Below, piece after piece: positions 19,926 to 28,453 of a DNA stretch of 55,022 bases. The DNA lies in NCBI GenBank assembly GCA_020853815.1, contig JADYYE010000049.1, forward strand, positions 1 to 55,022, read 5' to 3'. The notes beneath the pieces are model-generated. The model made no database searches. It saw only the letters and a list, made by a program, of their open reading frames with translations, and had not been told where the DNA came from. Position 1 is the first letter of the stretch, and every line of letters starts with the position of its first letter. The DNA comes from Phycisphaerales bacterium. GTDB lineage: Bacteria > Planctomycetota > Phycisphaerae > Phycisphaerales > UBA1924. A program made the position numbers and the translations under genes.

Positions 19926-20783
19926 GAGGGTCCAGATGGTATCGGCCGCCGGCCCGCTCGCCTCTGAAGCGATCCAGAGGTTCCCGCCCGATCTCGCCGG
20001 GCCCTCTGCACCCTCCGTGCGTCGCCCGCGCCCCGAATGTTCGCGAACTCGATCACAACCCCTCTTCTCTTCGGTTTCCCTCTTCGCCTTCCTTCTTCAT
20101 CTTCGCCTTTGTCTTTGTCTTCGTCTTCGTCTGCCTAGTGCCTAGTGCCAAGTGCCAAGTGCCAAGTGCCAAGTGCCTTCTGGCCTCTCCTGCTGCCCAA
20201 TGCCTGATGCCTTCCCCAAAACACAACACCCCGCCTTTGGGGCGAGGTGTTGGCGCGATCCGATCGCATTTCTGGCTTCGGGAAGCTCAAGGCCTATTCA
20301 GGCCCCCACGAGCATTCCCTTGAAAAGACCCGAGCATTCCTGTCTCGAGTCGTTGAGTGCAACCACGGCCGGGGCTATTTACCCGTCTCTTCTCCCGGGT
20401 TGTGGTCCCCGGCCGAGGGGAGGGTCAAATCTCACATTTCGAGTTCTTGGTTCCCGCGCGAGCCAAAGCTCAAGAAGAACGCCAGAACCGACCACCACAT
20501 TCCTTCAGAACGAAGCATGGCACACCCTTTCTGAACGCGGCCCGAAGGGCCCCTCCAGCCATCCCGTCGGCCCTGAGCAGAAGGGCCGACCCACGCCCGC
20601 AGAGAGGAAGCCTCCTGAGCAACCTCCTGCCAGACGATCCAAATGTGCCACAGCTTTCAGGCGTTGCCACCCATTTACCCGATTTTTCCGGCGCAGGCCG
20701 CAAATCCAGTACAGACAGACCCTTGCGGCGTTCCCCCACCGCCCGTCAGGCCGCCCCATCGCTTCCTGGACCGGCTCGGCCCG
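19926..20783. other. 858-bp non-coding, hairpin-rich gap in the polysaccharide cluster
   Basis: No open frame here has plausible coding character. It contains pyrimidine-rich DNA (20050-20135), the heptamer array 20136-20177, an AACACC...GGTGTT hairpin (about 20224-20252), CGGCCGGGG/CCCCGGCCG (20366-20374 with 20407-20415), and GTCGGCCCT/AGGGCCGAC (20566-20574 with 20582-20590). ACCAC at 20362 and GTGGT at 20402 could pair in competition with the second stem. It may be a structured leader of the GT4 transcript, a non-coding RNA, or a repeat-filled remnant. Confidence 0.5.
20136..20177. repeat. Heptamer tandem array (six units)
   Basis: Two TAGTGCC units are followed by four AAGTGCC units, then related CAATGCC and TGATGCC at about 20197-20211. 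The same NNRTGCC heptamer family forms a longer array at 50321-50424 and appears at the borders of the element at 25019-25120. Confidence 0.9.
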
Positions 20784-21617
20784 CTAGCTGCCGGGGAGCC
20801 CTCGCTCAGTCCTGAGCAGTTCTCGGACCTTCACACAGATTTGGTACTCGTAGATCGCCTGCAGGACGCAGTACGTCAGCCCCGCCCGGCCGTCCAAGAC
20901 CCCCAGCCTCGCGAAGTACATGTACAGGAACTTCAGCACCGGGCGGAGCGGCATGCGGAACGACAGGTTCTTCAGCTCCAGCCTTCGCGTCATCGCGTCG
21001 CCGCTGAACAGGTTCCCGAGCCGGACCGGCTGGCCCTTCAGGGCCTTGACCGTCTCCTTGGCCTCGTAGGTCGAGTAGCGATTGTGGCGCTCGAACCACT
21101 CGTGCAAGCCCTTGCTGAAGTTGAAGTGAAGGAAGTGCTCGCGCAGGTACCCGTGCTCGCCGTCGATGATCGGGACCGGGTTCGCCAGGCGCTCAAACCG
21201 GATCTTCGGCGGCCTGAAGAACCGCATGATGTGGCTGGGCGGCATCGCGTGCCTGATCCATTTGCCCATGAAGAAGTTCCGCCGTCCGCAGTAGAACGCG
21301 ACACGCGTCTCGTCGGGATTCGCCGCGATCGCCTCGATCTCGCGCCGAAGCTCCGGCGTCATGTGCTCGTCGGCGTCGAGATAGAAGACCCACGGGTGCT
21401 TCCAGTCGATGTTCTCCATCGCCCAGTTCTGGTGCGGCCCGCGCCCGTCGAACTTCCGCTGGAAGAACCTCGCCCCTCGCTCGCGGCAGATCCGCTCCGT
21501 GCCGTCAGTCGACAACGAATCGAGCACCACCACGTCGTCGCACCACGACACGCTGTCGAGGCATGCCGGCAGGTTCTGCTCTTCGTTCAGCGTCTGGATG
21601 AAAATCGAGACCGGCAT
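20784..21617 (-). CDS. Glycosyltransferase family 2 (WaaE/KdtX-like)
   Basis: A 277-residue GT-A enzyme. MPVSIFIQTLNEEQNLPACLDSVSWCDDVVVLDSLSTDGT is the family-2 start, and VFYLDADEHMTPEL carries the metal-binding DxD. Conserved RNFFMGKWIRH...MRFFRP and the C-terminal LRPVLKFLYMYFARLG...GLTYCVLQAIYEY resemble the WaaE-like branch, which adds sugars to lipopolysaccharide cores or exopolysaccharide. ATG 21617 was chosen because the family starts there and GGAG lies seven bases upstream; the frame stays open a further 109 codons upstream without meaningful sequence. Confidence 0.88.
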   Translation of the reverse strand: MPVSIFIQTLNEEQNLPACLDSVSWCDDVVVLDSLSTDGTERICRERGARFFQRKFDGRGPHQNWAMENIDWKHPWVFYLDADEHMTPELRREIEAIAANPDETRVAFYCGRRNFFMGKWIRHAMPPSHIMRFFRPPKIRFERLANPVPIIDGEHGYLREHFLHFNFSKGLHEWFERHNRYSTYEAKETVKALKGQPVRLGNLFSGDAMTRRLELKNLSFRMPLRPVLKFLYMYFARLGVLDGRAGLTYCVLQAIYEYQICVKVRELLRTERGLPGS

Positions 21618-21766
21618 CGGGCTCCAAGCGTACCGCGTCCCCCCACCGCGGGTGAGACACCCCTCCCTCGGCCGATTCGGGATGGGGGCTTTGGGGACGG
21701 GAGGGGGGGAGCACGACAATCCCCGACGAGCCGACGGCGGGTCCGTGTTGCATGGCCGCCGCATAG

Positions 21767-22723
21767 TCACGAACCAACCGGATGTCGTTCGTATGGACCC
21801 AGGAATTTGTCGCCATTGAAGTGGATCATGTGATCGGGATTGTCGGCTCGCCACACTTCCGTCTCCCACGCGATGTCCGCGGAATACCTGCGGAACGTGG
21901 CGGCATCCGGGAACGCGGTAACGTAGACACGGCTTGCGGTACACCTCTCAAACACCGTTTCCAGCTCGCGGTATCGCTTGGGGGACACTGGGCCGTGCGA
22001 AGTCACCGCTTCGATTAAAAAGAGCCACCCGCGTTTGTCGTCAAACAGAACAACGTCCGGCAGTTTATCGTGTTCGGTGAGCGTCACGCCCAGCCCGGCA
22101 AGCGCGGCAGCCTCCATGACGACGTGTTTGTCGGCGGTGTCACCGATGTAGAGCACGCGGGCGCCGGGGGCGAAGCGGGGGCCGAAGTCGCGGACAATCG
22201 CGGCCTGTAAAACGTTGTGCTTGCCGGCCGACAGGGAAATCTCTTTGCCATCAGGCAGCACGAGCGGCACGCGGTGCACGTCGCGCGTTCCGCGATAGGC
22301 GGCGCTGAGTTCGCCAAATCGTTTCCTGAAGTCGGCGATGGCAGATTCGTATGCGATCCCGCTCCCGTGTGACCGAACGGCAGCGAGGGCGGCATCGGTC
22401 AGGCGGTAGGCGTTCTTGCCGCTGTTGGTCGCCCGTGATGGGTCGTCGGGGTTGCGATCAACCAAGCGGGCTTGCTCAAACTGGTGGAGCGTCTGCCGAC
22501 GAATCGTTTCGCGGCTGTTGGGCGCGTAGTTCTTCTTATACGCATCCCGCATGAAGTCCATGATGTCCACGGTGCGGAGAAGCGGGGCCGTTGCCGACTC
22601 CCACGGCGTGCGGGGCTTGAGTCCGGCAAGGGCAAGCAGTGTGAGGCCGGAACGCTCGTTCTGCTGAGCACGCGGAAGGCCCAAATCAACCAAGATGGAG
22701 ACTGCATCGTCAATCTTGCTCAC
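21767..22723 (-). CDS. Type II restriction endonuclease, BsuBI/PstI family
   Basis: A 318-residue protein, matching the usual 310-330 for this family, whose known members cut CTGCAG. The C-terminal half carries the family signature: ISLSAGKHNVLQAAIVRDFGPRFAPGARVLYIGDTADK, then LPDVVLFDDKRGWLFLIEAVTSHGPVSPKR, whose D-x-n-E-x-V arrangement fits a PD-(D/E)xK-like nuclease core. The N-terminal half resembles the family's helical/winged recognition region. GTG 22723 overlaps the methyltransferase TGA as GTGA, with GGAGGTG just upstream, so nuclease is made only after methyltransferase translation. CTGCAG sites occur in the window (for example 9157 and 10078). Confidence 0.9.
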   Translation of the reverse strand: MSKIDDAVSILVDLGLPRAQQNERSGLTLLALAGLKPRTPWESATAPLLRTVDIMDFMRDAYKKNYAPNSRETIRRQTLHQFEQARLVDRNPDDPSRATNSGKNAYRLTDAALAAVRSHGSGIAYESAIADFRKRFGELSAAYRGTRDVHRVPLVLPDGKEISLSAGKHNVLQAAIVRDFGPRFAPGARVLYIGDTADKHVVMEAAALAGLGVTLTEHDKLPDVVLFDDKRGWLFLIEAVTSHGPVSPKRYRELETVFERCTASRVYVTAFPDAATFRRYSADIAWETEVWRADNPDHMIHFNGDKFLGPYERHPVGS

Positions 22724-24300
22724 GCGCCCACCTCCGAGTCGGCAGCGAGCAGCGACGGCGGCACGCCGAGCACTTCAAGCACGCGCGATTCGATGCCGTC
22801 CCGATCGTTCCGGCCTAGCCCGGCAACGTGCTTTCCGATTCGGCGAATCGTCCGAAGGTCTGGGAACGGCATGGATCGAATCTCCGTCGCGTTGACCTGC
22901 GTGTTCCCGCTCACGACGCGGAAGTAGCGGTCGAGAAGCGCGGAGTTGAAGAGAGCGACCAACCCGTTCACCTCGTCCTCCGTCAGTTCCCTCGTGGTGT
23001 GTGTCACGTAGTTGATGTGGTTCTCAAGCGCGACCGGACGGCGGCGCTCGACCGCGTTCGGCAGGTACGGCGAAGCCGTTAGCCGCCGGTGTTCCTCTTT
23101 GGCGCTGAAGCGACGCAGCAGCACATAGTTTCGTGCGGGCAGCACCTGCGACACCGCGCCGTTCGCTACTCTGAACGCGATCGGTTTACTCCCCTTGGTT
23201 ACGGGCCACACGGTAGCGAAGGGGCGCACATTGTGAATGGAGATGAGCGGGACCGCGTCTGGGTGGTCGGCGGAATCAAGCAGGTAGTCCCTAGCCCGGA
23301 ACGCCACGACCGGCCCCGTTGATATCCGCAACCCGCGATCGGCAAACGTCCCTGTCCACGATTCGACCACGCGCATGATTTCAAGGTCGGACGAGTCGGC
23401 GGGCAATCGGATCACGCAGTCACCGCGCAAATCGTCGATGATCGTTCTTGGCGCGTGCGGCAAGGGTCTGACCTCGTCCATCTCCGCGCCGTGCGAGACG
23501 CCCAGTAAGACCTCGGCGGCCTGCTCGGTTTGCTTGGTCGCCACCGTGATTATGCTCTCTTGCAAGACTTCCGAATCCTTGAACGTCGCACGGCGCGACT
23601 CGAACACATGGATGTGTCTCAGGCTCATGCGGGCGAGGAGCCAGCGCCGGAACTCGCGGAAGTAGAGCCCGTTGCAGTAACTGCGGGGGGTGATCGCCAC
23701 CAACTCGCCTCCGGGCCGCAGTAACTCAACGGCGGCGGCCATGAACAAGGCGTAGACGTTGGGCTGCCCATGCACAATCTCCGCAAAGGCCCGCGCCTGC
23801 GGCGAGTCCTTGGCGAGCTTCGCGTACGGCGGGTTCATGATGACGGCATCGGCGTAGCAAGTGCGCGATACGGGTGCGTAGAGCGAAGCTGCCGGGCGGC
23901 GAAGCACGAAGTCTTCTTCTATGATTGTCGCGTTCAGATGGTGCCCGGCGGCGGAGAGTGCCTTTCGACACTCGGCGATTGTCTGACGAAGAACCGGGAG
24001 CACGTTTGGGTCCGTCTCGTACAACTCGGCGACGACACGCCGGGGCACGGGCATCGCCGCGATACGCTCGCACAGCGCCGCGGCCAGCACGCCGACTCCA
24101 GCGCCAGCGTCGACAAATGTAAACTCGTCCCCAACCCGCAACACCCGCCCGGCCATGAAGCGGGCCACGCTCGCGGGCGTAAAGACCTGGGCAATAGCCT
24201 TGCGGTCCTTTTCATCGGTGGCGGAAATGTACCCGGCCGTGCGGCGCACCACCGATGCGACAAGCCCCGCGTCCTCGTTCTCGGGCCGCGAATCGTCCAT
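22720..24300 (-). CDS. DNA adenine N6-methyltransferase of the BsuBI/PstI system
   Basis: About 526 residues from ATG 24300. The SAM-binding motif FVDAGAGVGVLAAALCERI and the catalytic NPPY in VIMNPPYAKLAKDSPQAR mark an N6-adenine enzyme of the Eco57I/PstI type. Downstream VAITPRSYCNGLYFREFRRWLL and LQESIITVATK are also typical. The last third would be the target-recognition domain. It protects the host from the nuclease encoded immediately downstream, with which it overlaps by four bases. Alternative start ATG 24348 adds 16 residues; neither has a clear ribosome binding site. Confidence 0.9.
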   Translation of the reverse strand: MDDSRPENEDAGLVASVVRRTAGYISATDEKDRKAIAQVFTPASVARFMAGRVLRVGDEFTFVDAGAGVGVLAAALCERIAAMPVPRRVVAELYETDPNVLPVLRQTIAECRKALSAAGHHLNATIIEEDFVLRRPAASLYAPVSRTCYADAVIMNPPYAKLAKDSPQARAFAEIVHGQPNVYALFMAAAVELLRPGGELVAITPRSYCNGLYFREFRRWLLARMSLRHIHVFESRRATFKDSEVLQESIITVATKQTEQAAEVLLGVSHGAEMDEVRPLPHAPRTIIDDLRGDCVIRLPADSSDLEIMRVVESWTGTFADRGLRISTGPVVAFRARDYLLDSADHPDAVPLISIHNVRPFATVWPVTKGSKPIAFRVANGAVSQVLPARNYVLLRRFSAKEEHRRLTASPYLPNAVERRRPVALENHINYVTHTTRELTEDEVNGLVALFNSALLDRYFRVVSGNTQVNATEIRSMPFPDLRTIRRIGKHVAGLGRNDRDGIESRVLEVLGVPPSLLAADSEVGA

Positions 24301-24426
24301 GGTCTGGGTGTGTGCATCCGTCGGTGACAACGGCGTAGGATAACGCATCGGTGACGCGGGTACATTCCGACGCCCTCGCCGGGGCGGAGCGGCGGGTCGA
24401 GGCGAGCGAGGCATCTTTGGGTTCAG

Positions 24427-24446
24427 GTGTTTTCCGACGGAAACAC
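24427..24446 (-). terminator. Hairpin after the DUF1579 gene
   Basis: GTGTTTTCC and GGAAACAC pair around a GAC loop (one bulge), 26 bases past the stop of the minus-strand gene and before the start of the methyltransferase gene. It probably separates the two transcripts. Confidence 0.5.
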
Positions 24447-24471
24447 GGTTGGGTACGGTGCGGCTATTCCG

Positions 24472-24975
24472 CTATCCCTTTGTCCGCGTGTACTCGATCC
24501 GCCCGATGAGCGCCTCGGACTGCCCGGCGCGGGCTTGGTGGATCTCGAAGACCATGAGGTCGCGGTCGACCACGCGCGTGTGGTGGCGGCTCTTGATCGA
24601 GCCCATCGGGAGCGTGAACTCGCCGCGGAGGTCGAGCACGTTCGGGTCCGCGCCCACGGGGCCGGTGTGGACCTGGAGCAGCGTGGACATCGTGTCCATC
24701 CACACGCCGGTGTACGTCTGCGAGATGTTGTCGAACGAGAGCGAGCCCCAGCCCTCGAACAACGAGCCCATCATCGTGCCCTTGTAGCGGTGCTCCAGCA
24801 CTCGCCCGCCCAGGAGCAGCGAGTTCACCATCCGCCCCGTCGAGTCCATCGGCGGAGTGCCGGGCGCCATCCAGAACTGGGCCTTGGAGTCGAAGGTGCC
24901 CTCCATCCGCTTCAAGATCTCGTGGTGCGCCCCGGGGCTTGCCATCTTCATCCATTGTTCGTGCTCGCTCGACAT
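24472..24975 (-). CDS. DUF1579 family protein (small, cytoplasmic)
   Basis: A 167-residue protein with the DUF1579 pattern: SPGAHHEILKRMEGTFDSKAQFW, RVLEHRYKGTMMGSLFEGWGSLSFDNISQTYTGVWMDTMST and DRDLMVFEIHQ. Function of the family is unknown; the fold is expected to be a lipocalin-like beta barrel. There is no signal peptide, unlike its paralog at 25231-26016. ATG 24975 has AAGGAG seven bases upstream. Separated from the paralog by a repeat element and a terminator, so expressed independently. Confidence 0.85.
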   Translation of the reverse strand: MSSEHEQWMKMASPGAHHEILKRMEGTFDSKAQFWMAPGTPPMDSTGRMVNSLLLGGRVLEHRYKGTMMGSLFEGWGSLSFDNISQTYTGVWMDTMSTLLQVHTGPVGADPNVLDLRGEFTLPMGSIKSRHHTRVVDRDLMVFEIHQARAGQSEALIGRIEYTRTKG

Positions 24976-25018
24976 TCGCCACTCCTTCTGCTCTGTGCTT
25001 TCCTGTTGCCCAGTGCCT

Positions 25019-25120
25019 ATTGGAACTTCTGAACAATTCGAGTTCAGCCGCGAGGTCCGCTTCCAGTGGGCTGAAAAACCGCCTCGGAGAGGCGGGCCAC
25101 CAAATACTCAGAGGTTCCAA
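25019..25120. mobile_element. 102-bp MITE-like element flanked by a 13-bp direct repeat
   Basis: ATTGGAACTTCTGA (25019-25032) and TCAGAGGTTCCAAT (25108-25121) are inverted repeats with one mismatch. The element is flanked on both sides by an exact direct repeat, TTGCCCAGTGCCT (25006-25018 and 25121-25133), like a target-site duplication. It contains the palindrome CCGCCTC-GGA-GAGGCGG. Two blocks (25022-25039 and 25082-25099) recur in inverted orientation at 34668-34746. There is no coding capacity. Confidence 0.6.
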
Positions 25121-25136
25121 TTGCCCAGTGCCTCTA

Positions 25137-25170
25137 CCTCTTCTTCTTCTTCTTCTTCATCTTCTTCGCC
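25137..25170. repeat. CTT microsatellite
   Basis: A run of CTT/TTC trinucleotides with one ATC interruption, next to the right flank of the MITE-like element and upstream of the terminator at 25176. Confidence 0.8.
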
Positions 25171-25175
25171 TCTAC

Positions 25176-25205
25176 AAAAACCACGCCGCCCTTTCGAGCG
25201 GCGTG
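25176..25205 (-). terminator. Intrinsic terminator of the exported DUF1579 gene
   Basis: CACGCCGC and GCGGCGTG form a perfect 8-bp stem with an 8-base loop, followed on the minus strand by GTTTTTG, 25 bases past the stop codon. Confidence 0.85.
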
Positions 25206-25230
25206 ATTGAAACTCATCGTGGGTCGTGGG

Positions 25231-26016
25231 TCACTTGGTGGTGTCGATGTTCTTGGCCGCGCCGCCGCCCGCCGCGCCGGGCGCGGGCTTGGTGCCGCCG
25301 GTGCGTCGGTAGGTGATCTCCATGTTCTTGAACTCCTTGGCGTCGATGGGGCTGGGCCCGAACATTTCGAGGCGGTAGGTGTTGGCGTCGAGGATGGTCA
25401 TGACCTCGCGGGTGTCGACCTGCTTGCCGCTCATGGGGTCGTCCATCTTGCCGGAGAGGGTGCAGACCTTGCCGTCGCTCTTGCCGCTGGTGATCCAGAT
25501 GCCGGTGCCGAAGTTGTCGATCCAGGTGTGCTGGATGAGCTTGGTGAGGTTGCTGTAGGCCATGGTGGAGCGGCCCTGGAAGGGCATGCCCATGAACTGC
25601 CCGCTGTGCTCGCCGATGAGGTAGCGGCCGTCCATGATGAGCTCGAACTTGGAGTTGGTCTTCTCCTCGCTCGGCGGCTGGCCGGGCACTTGCCACATCT
25701 TCATGTCGCCGATCCACTCGCCGACGTAGTACTCCATGGCCTTGTGCTCGGCGCCGGGGGTCATGTACTCCATCCACTTCTTCATCATCTCGGCCTCGGC
25801 GGCGTCGGCGGGCTGGGCCGGCGCCTTGGTGTCGGCCGGGGGCTGGGCGGGCGTGGTCGACACCGGCTTGACGGCCTCCGGGCTTGGCTTCGTCGCGGTG
25901 GGCGTCTGAGGCTTCTTGTTGGCGTCCTGCATCGCCATCACACCGCCGCCCAGAACCGCGAGGCCCGCGGCGATTCCGACCACCATCCCGAGTTTGCCCG
26001 ACATGACGCAGCACAT
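25231..26016 (-). CDS. Exported DUF1579 family protein
   Basis: A 261-residue protein from ATG 26016, which has GGGGA eight bases upstream. An N-terminal hydrophobic segment (LGMVVGIAAGLAVLGGGVMA) is a signal peptide or anchor, followed by a Pro/Ala/Lys-rich linker of about 60 residues and a DUF1579 domain: TPGAEHKAMEYYVGEWIGDMKMW, GRYLIGEHSGQFMGMPFQGRSTMAYSN, HTWIDNFGTGIWITSG. It aligns along its length with the cytoplasmic paralog at 24472-24975. Function unknown; the domain probably binds a hydrophobic ligand in the periplasm. Confidence 0.85.
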   Translation of the reverse strand: MCCVMSGKLGMVVGIAAGLAVLGGGVMAMQDANKKPQTPTATKPSPEAVKPVSTTPAQPPADTKAPAQPADAAEAEMMKKWMEYMTPGAEHKAMEYYVGEWIGDMKMWQVPGQPPSEEKTNSKFELIMDGRYLIGEHSGQFMGMPFQGRSTMAYSNLTKLIQHTWIDNFGTGIWITSGKSDGKVCTLSGKMDDPMSGKQVDTREVMTILDANTYRLEMFGPSPIDAKEFKNMEITYRRTGGTKPAPGAAGGGAAKNIDTTK

Positions 26017-26245
26017 GCTTTGTTCCCCTTGTTCGTGTTTGTGCAACCGGATCAACGAGGGCGACTCATCGCCCGCCCCGGCGCGCACCGGGGCGGATCG
26101 CCCTCGAGTTCTCGGGCAACCCTAACACAGTTCATACAACGAGTCAAGCGTCGAGGTTGCGGCCGCCGGGGGTTTGCCCGGCTGGCTCCTTTCGACACCG
26201 CCAAACCGTGGTTCAGCAGACGCCGATTGAATACTTTAAATCGTT

Positions 26246-28399
26246 TCAGCGTCTAGATTTAGACTTATTCTTTGAAGCTGAACGAGGCGACTTGGATGCT
26301 CGCTTTGAGCCGCCCTTGGACTCCGACAATTTGCCGGATTTTTTTCCGGAATTCATCGGTTTCGGGGGCGACTTGCCGTCGCGCTTGGGGCGGGCGATTG
26401 ACTTGGAGGCAGCGGGCTTGGCGTTGTCCCTTCCAGCACCGGGCTTTGACGCGGCGGACTTTGGAGCGGAGGGCCTGGCCGGGCGAGCGGGCTTCCCGCG
26501 CGTGCCGGTCTGAGTGCTTTCTCGGCGCGGCGTGGGCGTGGATTGATCGGGGCGCCTCGGCGCAGGCCTGGAGCGCGGCGGGTGGGCGGCAGGCCCCTGG
26601 CCTGGTTCGATTACGAACGGGTCGTCTTCGATCTCGTCGGGCGCGGCGTCGGACGAGTCCTTCGACGCGTCGTCCGCGGCGTCGCCGCCTTCGGATGAGT
26701 CTTCGACCTCGGAATCGTTCGGCTCGTCCTGGTCATCGAAGTAGGCGTCGGCATCGTCGCCAAGGTCCATGGGTTCCGCGGGTGAATCGTTTTCCTCGAC
26801 GCTCGCGGCGGGGGCGTGCGAGAGTTCCACGCCCTCGCCCTCGACGGGCAGCTCGATCCCGGGCTCGCTGATCTCGAAGGGGTCCTCGCTTCCGAAGGGA
26901 TCGACGACCGGTGTTGCCTTCTGGGCGCGATCGGCCTCGGCCTCCTCGCGGCGCTTGCCGCGGATGACCAGGCGGATGGGCACTTCGGTGAAGGGGAGTT
27001 CCTCGCGGAAGCGGTTGAGGAGGAAGCGCTGGTAGTTGGCGGTGAAGAGTTCGGGCTTGTTTACGACCATGACGATGGTGGGCGGGTTGACGCCGGTCTG
27101 GGCGACGTAGTAGAGCTTGGCGTGCGCGCCGATCTTGCTGGGCGGGCCGTTGCGCTCGACGATGGCGCCGACCATGCGGTTGAGCTTGCCGGTGGTGACG
27201 CGGAGCGAGGCCTGCTGGTGCATCTCGATGGCGAGGTCGATGGTCTCGCGGACGTTTCGCCCTGTTTCACCGGAAATGAAGCTGATCGGCGCGTACCACA
27301 GGCCCTTCATTTCACGCCGCAGGTACTGCTCGTAGTCGTCGACGCCAATCTTCTTGCCCTTGGGCCCGACCTTTCCCTCGGCCAGGTCCCACTTGTTGAC
27401 GACGATGATGGTCGGCTTGAAGGCCTTCTGGGCCAGCATGGCCACCTGCTGGTCGACCTGGCTCACGGGCGTGGTCGCGTCGATGAGTAGCAGCACCACG
27501 TCGGCGCGATCTACGGAGAGCTTCAGGCGATCGAACGCGTACCACTCGACCGGGCCCGCGAAGCTCTTTTTCTTGCGGAGGCCCGCGGTGTCGATCGCGA
27601 CCAGCACCTTGCCGTCCATCTCGAAGCGCACGTCGACGGCGTCGCGGGTGGTGCCGGCGATCTCGCTGACGATCATGCGCGGCTCGCCCGCCAGCGTGTT
27701 GACCAGCGTGCTCTTGCCCGCGTTGCGCTTGCCGATGATGGCGAACTTCATGTCCGCGTGCGGCGCGGGTGTGTTCTCGTCCTGGGTGTGGGGCACGAGG
27801 AAATACAGCGCGTCGAAGAGGTCACGGCGCATGTAGTTGTTCTTGGCGCTCACCATCAGGGGCTCGTCAAAGCCGAGCGCCGACATCTCCAGCGCGTGCG
27901 TCTCCCAGCGCGGGCCGTCGACCTTGGTCGCGACGACGCGCACGGGCACGCGGCGTGCGTTGGCGTCGCGGGCGCCGCGCGGGGCGTTGGCGGTGGGTCG
28001 GCCGAGGCGCTGCTCGCGGAGGAGGCGCGCGATCTCCTCGTCCTGGGGGGTGACGCCGGCCTGTGCGTCGACGGCAAAGAGGACCAGGTCGGCGTCGCGC
28101 ACGGCGGCGGCGATCTGCGACTCGATGCTCCCGGTCAACTGCGCCAGGTCCTCGCCAACGTCGTCGTAGCGTTCGCCCTCAGCGGTGTAGACGCCGAAGC
28201 CGCCGGTGTCGACGAACTCGATGGGGCGCACGGGGCCCCGGGCGTCGGGGTGCTCGAGCAGAACGATGGCGCTGACCCGGTCACGCGTGACTCCGGGCGT
28301 GGGGTCGACGATCGACACCTTCGCTCTCGCCAGCATGTTCATGAGGGAGCTTTTGCCCACGTTGGGGCGGCCGACGATCGCGACACGGGGAATAGGCAT
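26246..28399 (-). CDS. der: Ribosome assembly GTPase Der (EngA) with a long charged tail
   Basis: A 717-residue protein. The first G domain has GRPNVGKSSLMN and FVDTGGFG; the second has GKRNAGKSTLVN, DTAGLRKK and VNKWDLAEG; a KH-like domain ends near residue 490. Der acts in large-subunit ribosome maturation. Normal family length is 440-500 residues; here about 225 extra residues follow, first strongly acidic (Asp/Glu/Ser, about 490-600), then strongly basic and proline-rich (about 600-717, ending KSKSRR). The basic part could bind rRNA, with the acidic part as a regulator; this is inference. There is also an enlarged insert near residue 135-155 (LGRPTANAPRGARDANARRV). ATG 28399. Confidence 0.95.
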   Translation of the reverse strand: MPIPRVAIVGRPNVGKSSLMNMLARAKVSIVDPTPGVTRDRVSAIVLLEHPDARGPVRPIEFVDTGGFGVYTAEGERYDDVGEDLAQLTGSIESQIAAAVRDADLVLFAVDAQAGVTPQDEEIARLLREQRLGRPTANAPRGARDANARRVPVRVVATKVDGPRWETHALEMSALGFDEPLMVSAKNNYMRRDLFDALYFLVPHTQDENTPAPHADMKFAIIGKRNAGKSTLVNTLAGEPRMIVSEIAGTTRDAVDVRFEMDGKVLVAIDTAGLRKKKSFAGPVEWYAFDRLKLSVDRADVVLLLIDATTPVSQVDQQVAMLAQKAFKPTIIVVNKWDLAEGKVGPKGKKIGVDDYEQYLRREMKGLWYAPISFISGETGRNVRETIDLAIEMHQQASLRVTTGKLNRMVGAIVERNGPPSKIGAHAKLYYVAQTGVNPPTIVMVVNKPELFTANYQRFLLNRFREELPFTEVPIRLVIRGKRREEAEADRAQKATPVVDPFGSEDPFEISEPGIELPVEGEGVELSHAPAASVEENDSPAEPMDLGDDADAYFDDQDEPNDSEVEDSSEGGDAADDASKDSSDAAPDEIEDDPFVIEPGQGPAAHPPRSRPAPRRPDQSTPTPRRESTQTGTRGKPARPARPSAPKSAASKPGAGRDNAKPAASKSIARPKRDGKSPPKPMNSGKKSGKLSESKGGSKRASKSPRSASKNKSKSRR

Positions 28400-28453
28400 T
28401 GGACGCGATGGTAGGTGCGGAGGGGCGAGGGGGCGTTGCCAGGGCCCGGCGCG

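Noticed and set aside
20152..20787. Plus-strand open frame of 211 residues in the 858-bp gap
   Set aside because: Starts inside the heptamer array and has no coherent protein pattern.
21767..24300. Wider defence island
   Set aside because: Only the restriction-modification pair is recognisable; neighbours are glycosyltransferase and DUF1579 genes.
25019..25120. Insertion sequence
   Set aside because: Only 102 bp and no transposase; at most a non-autonomous element.
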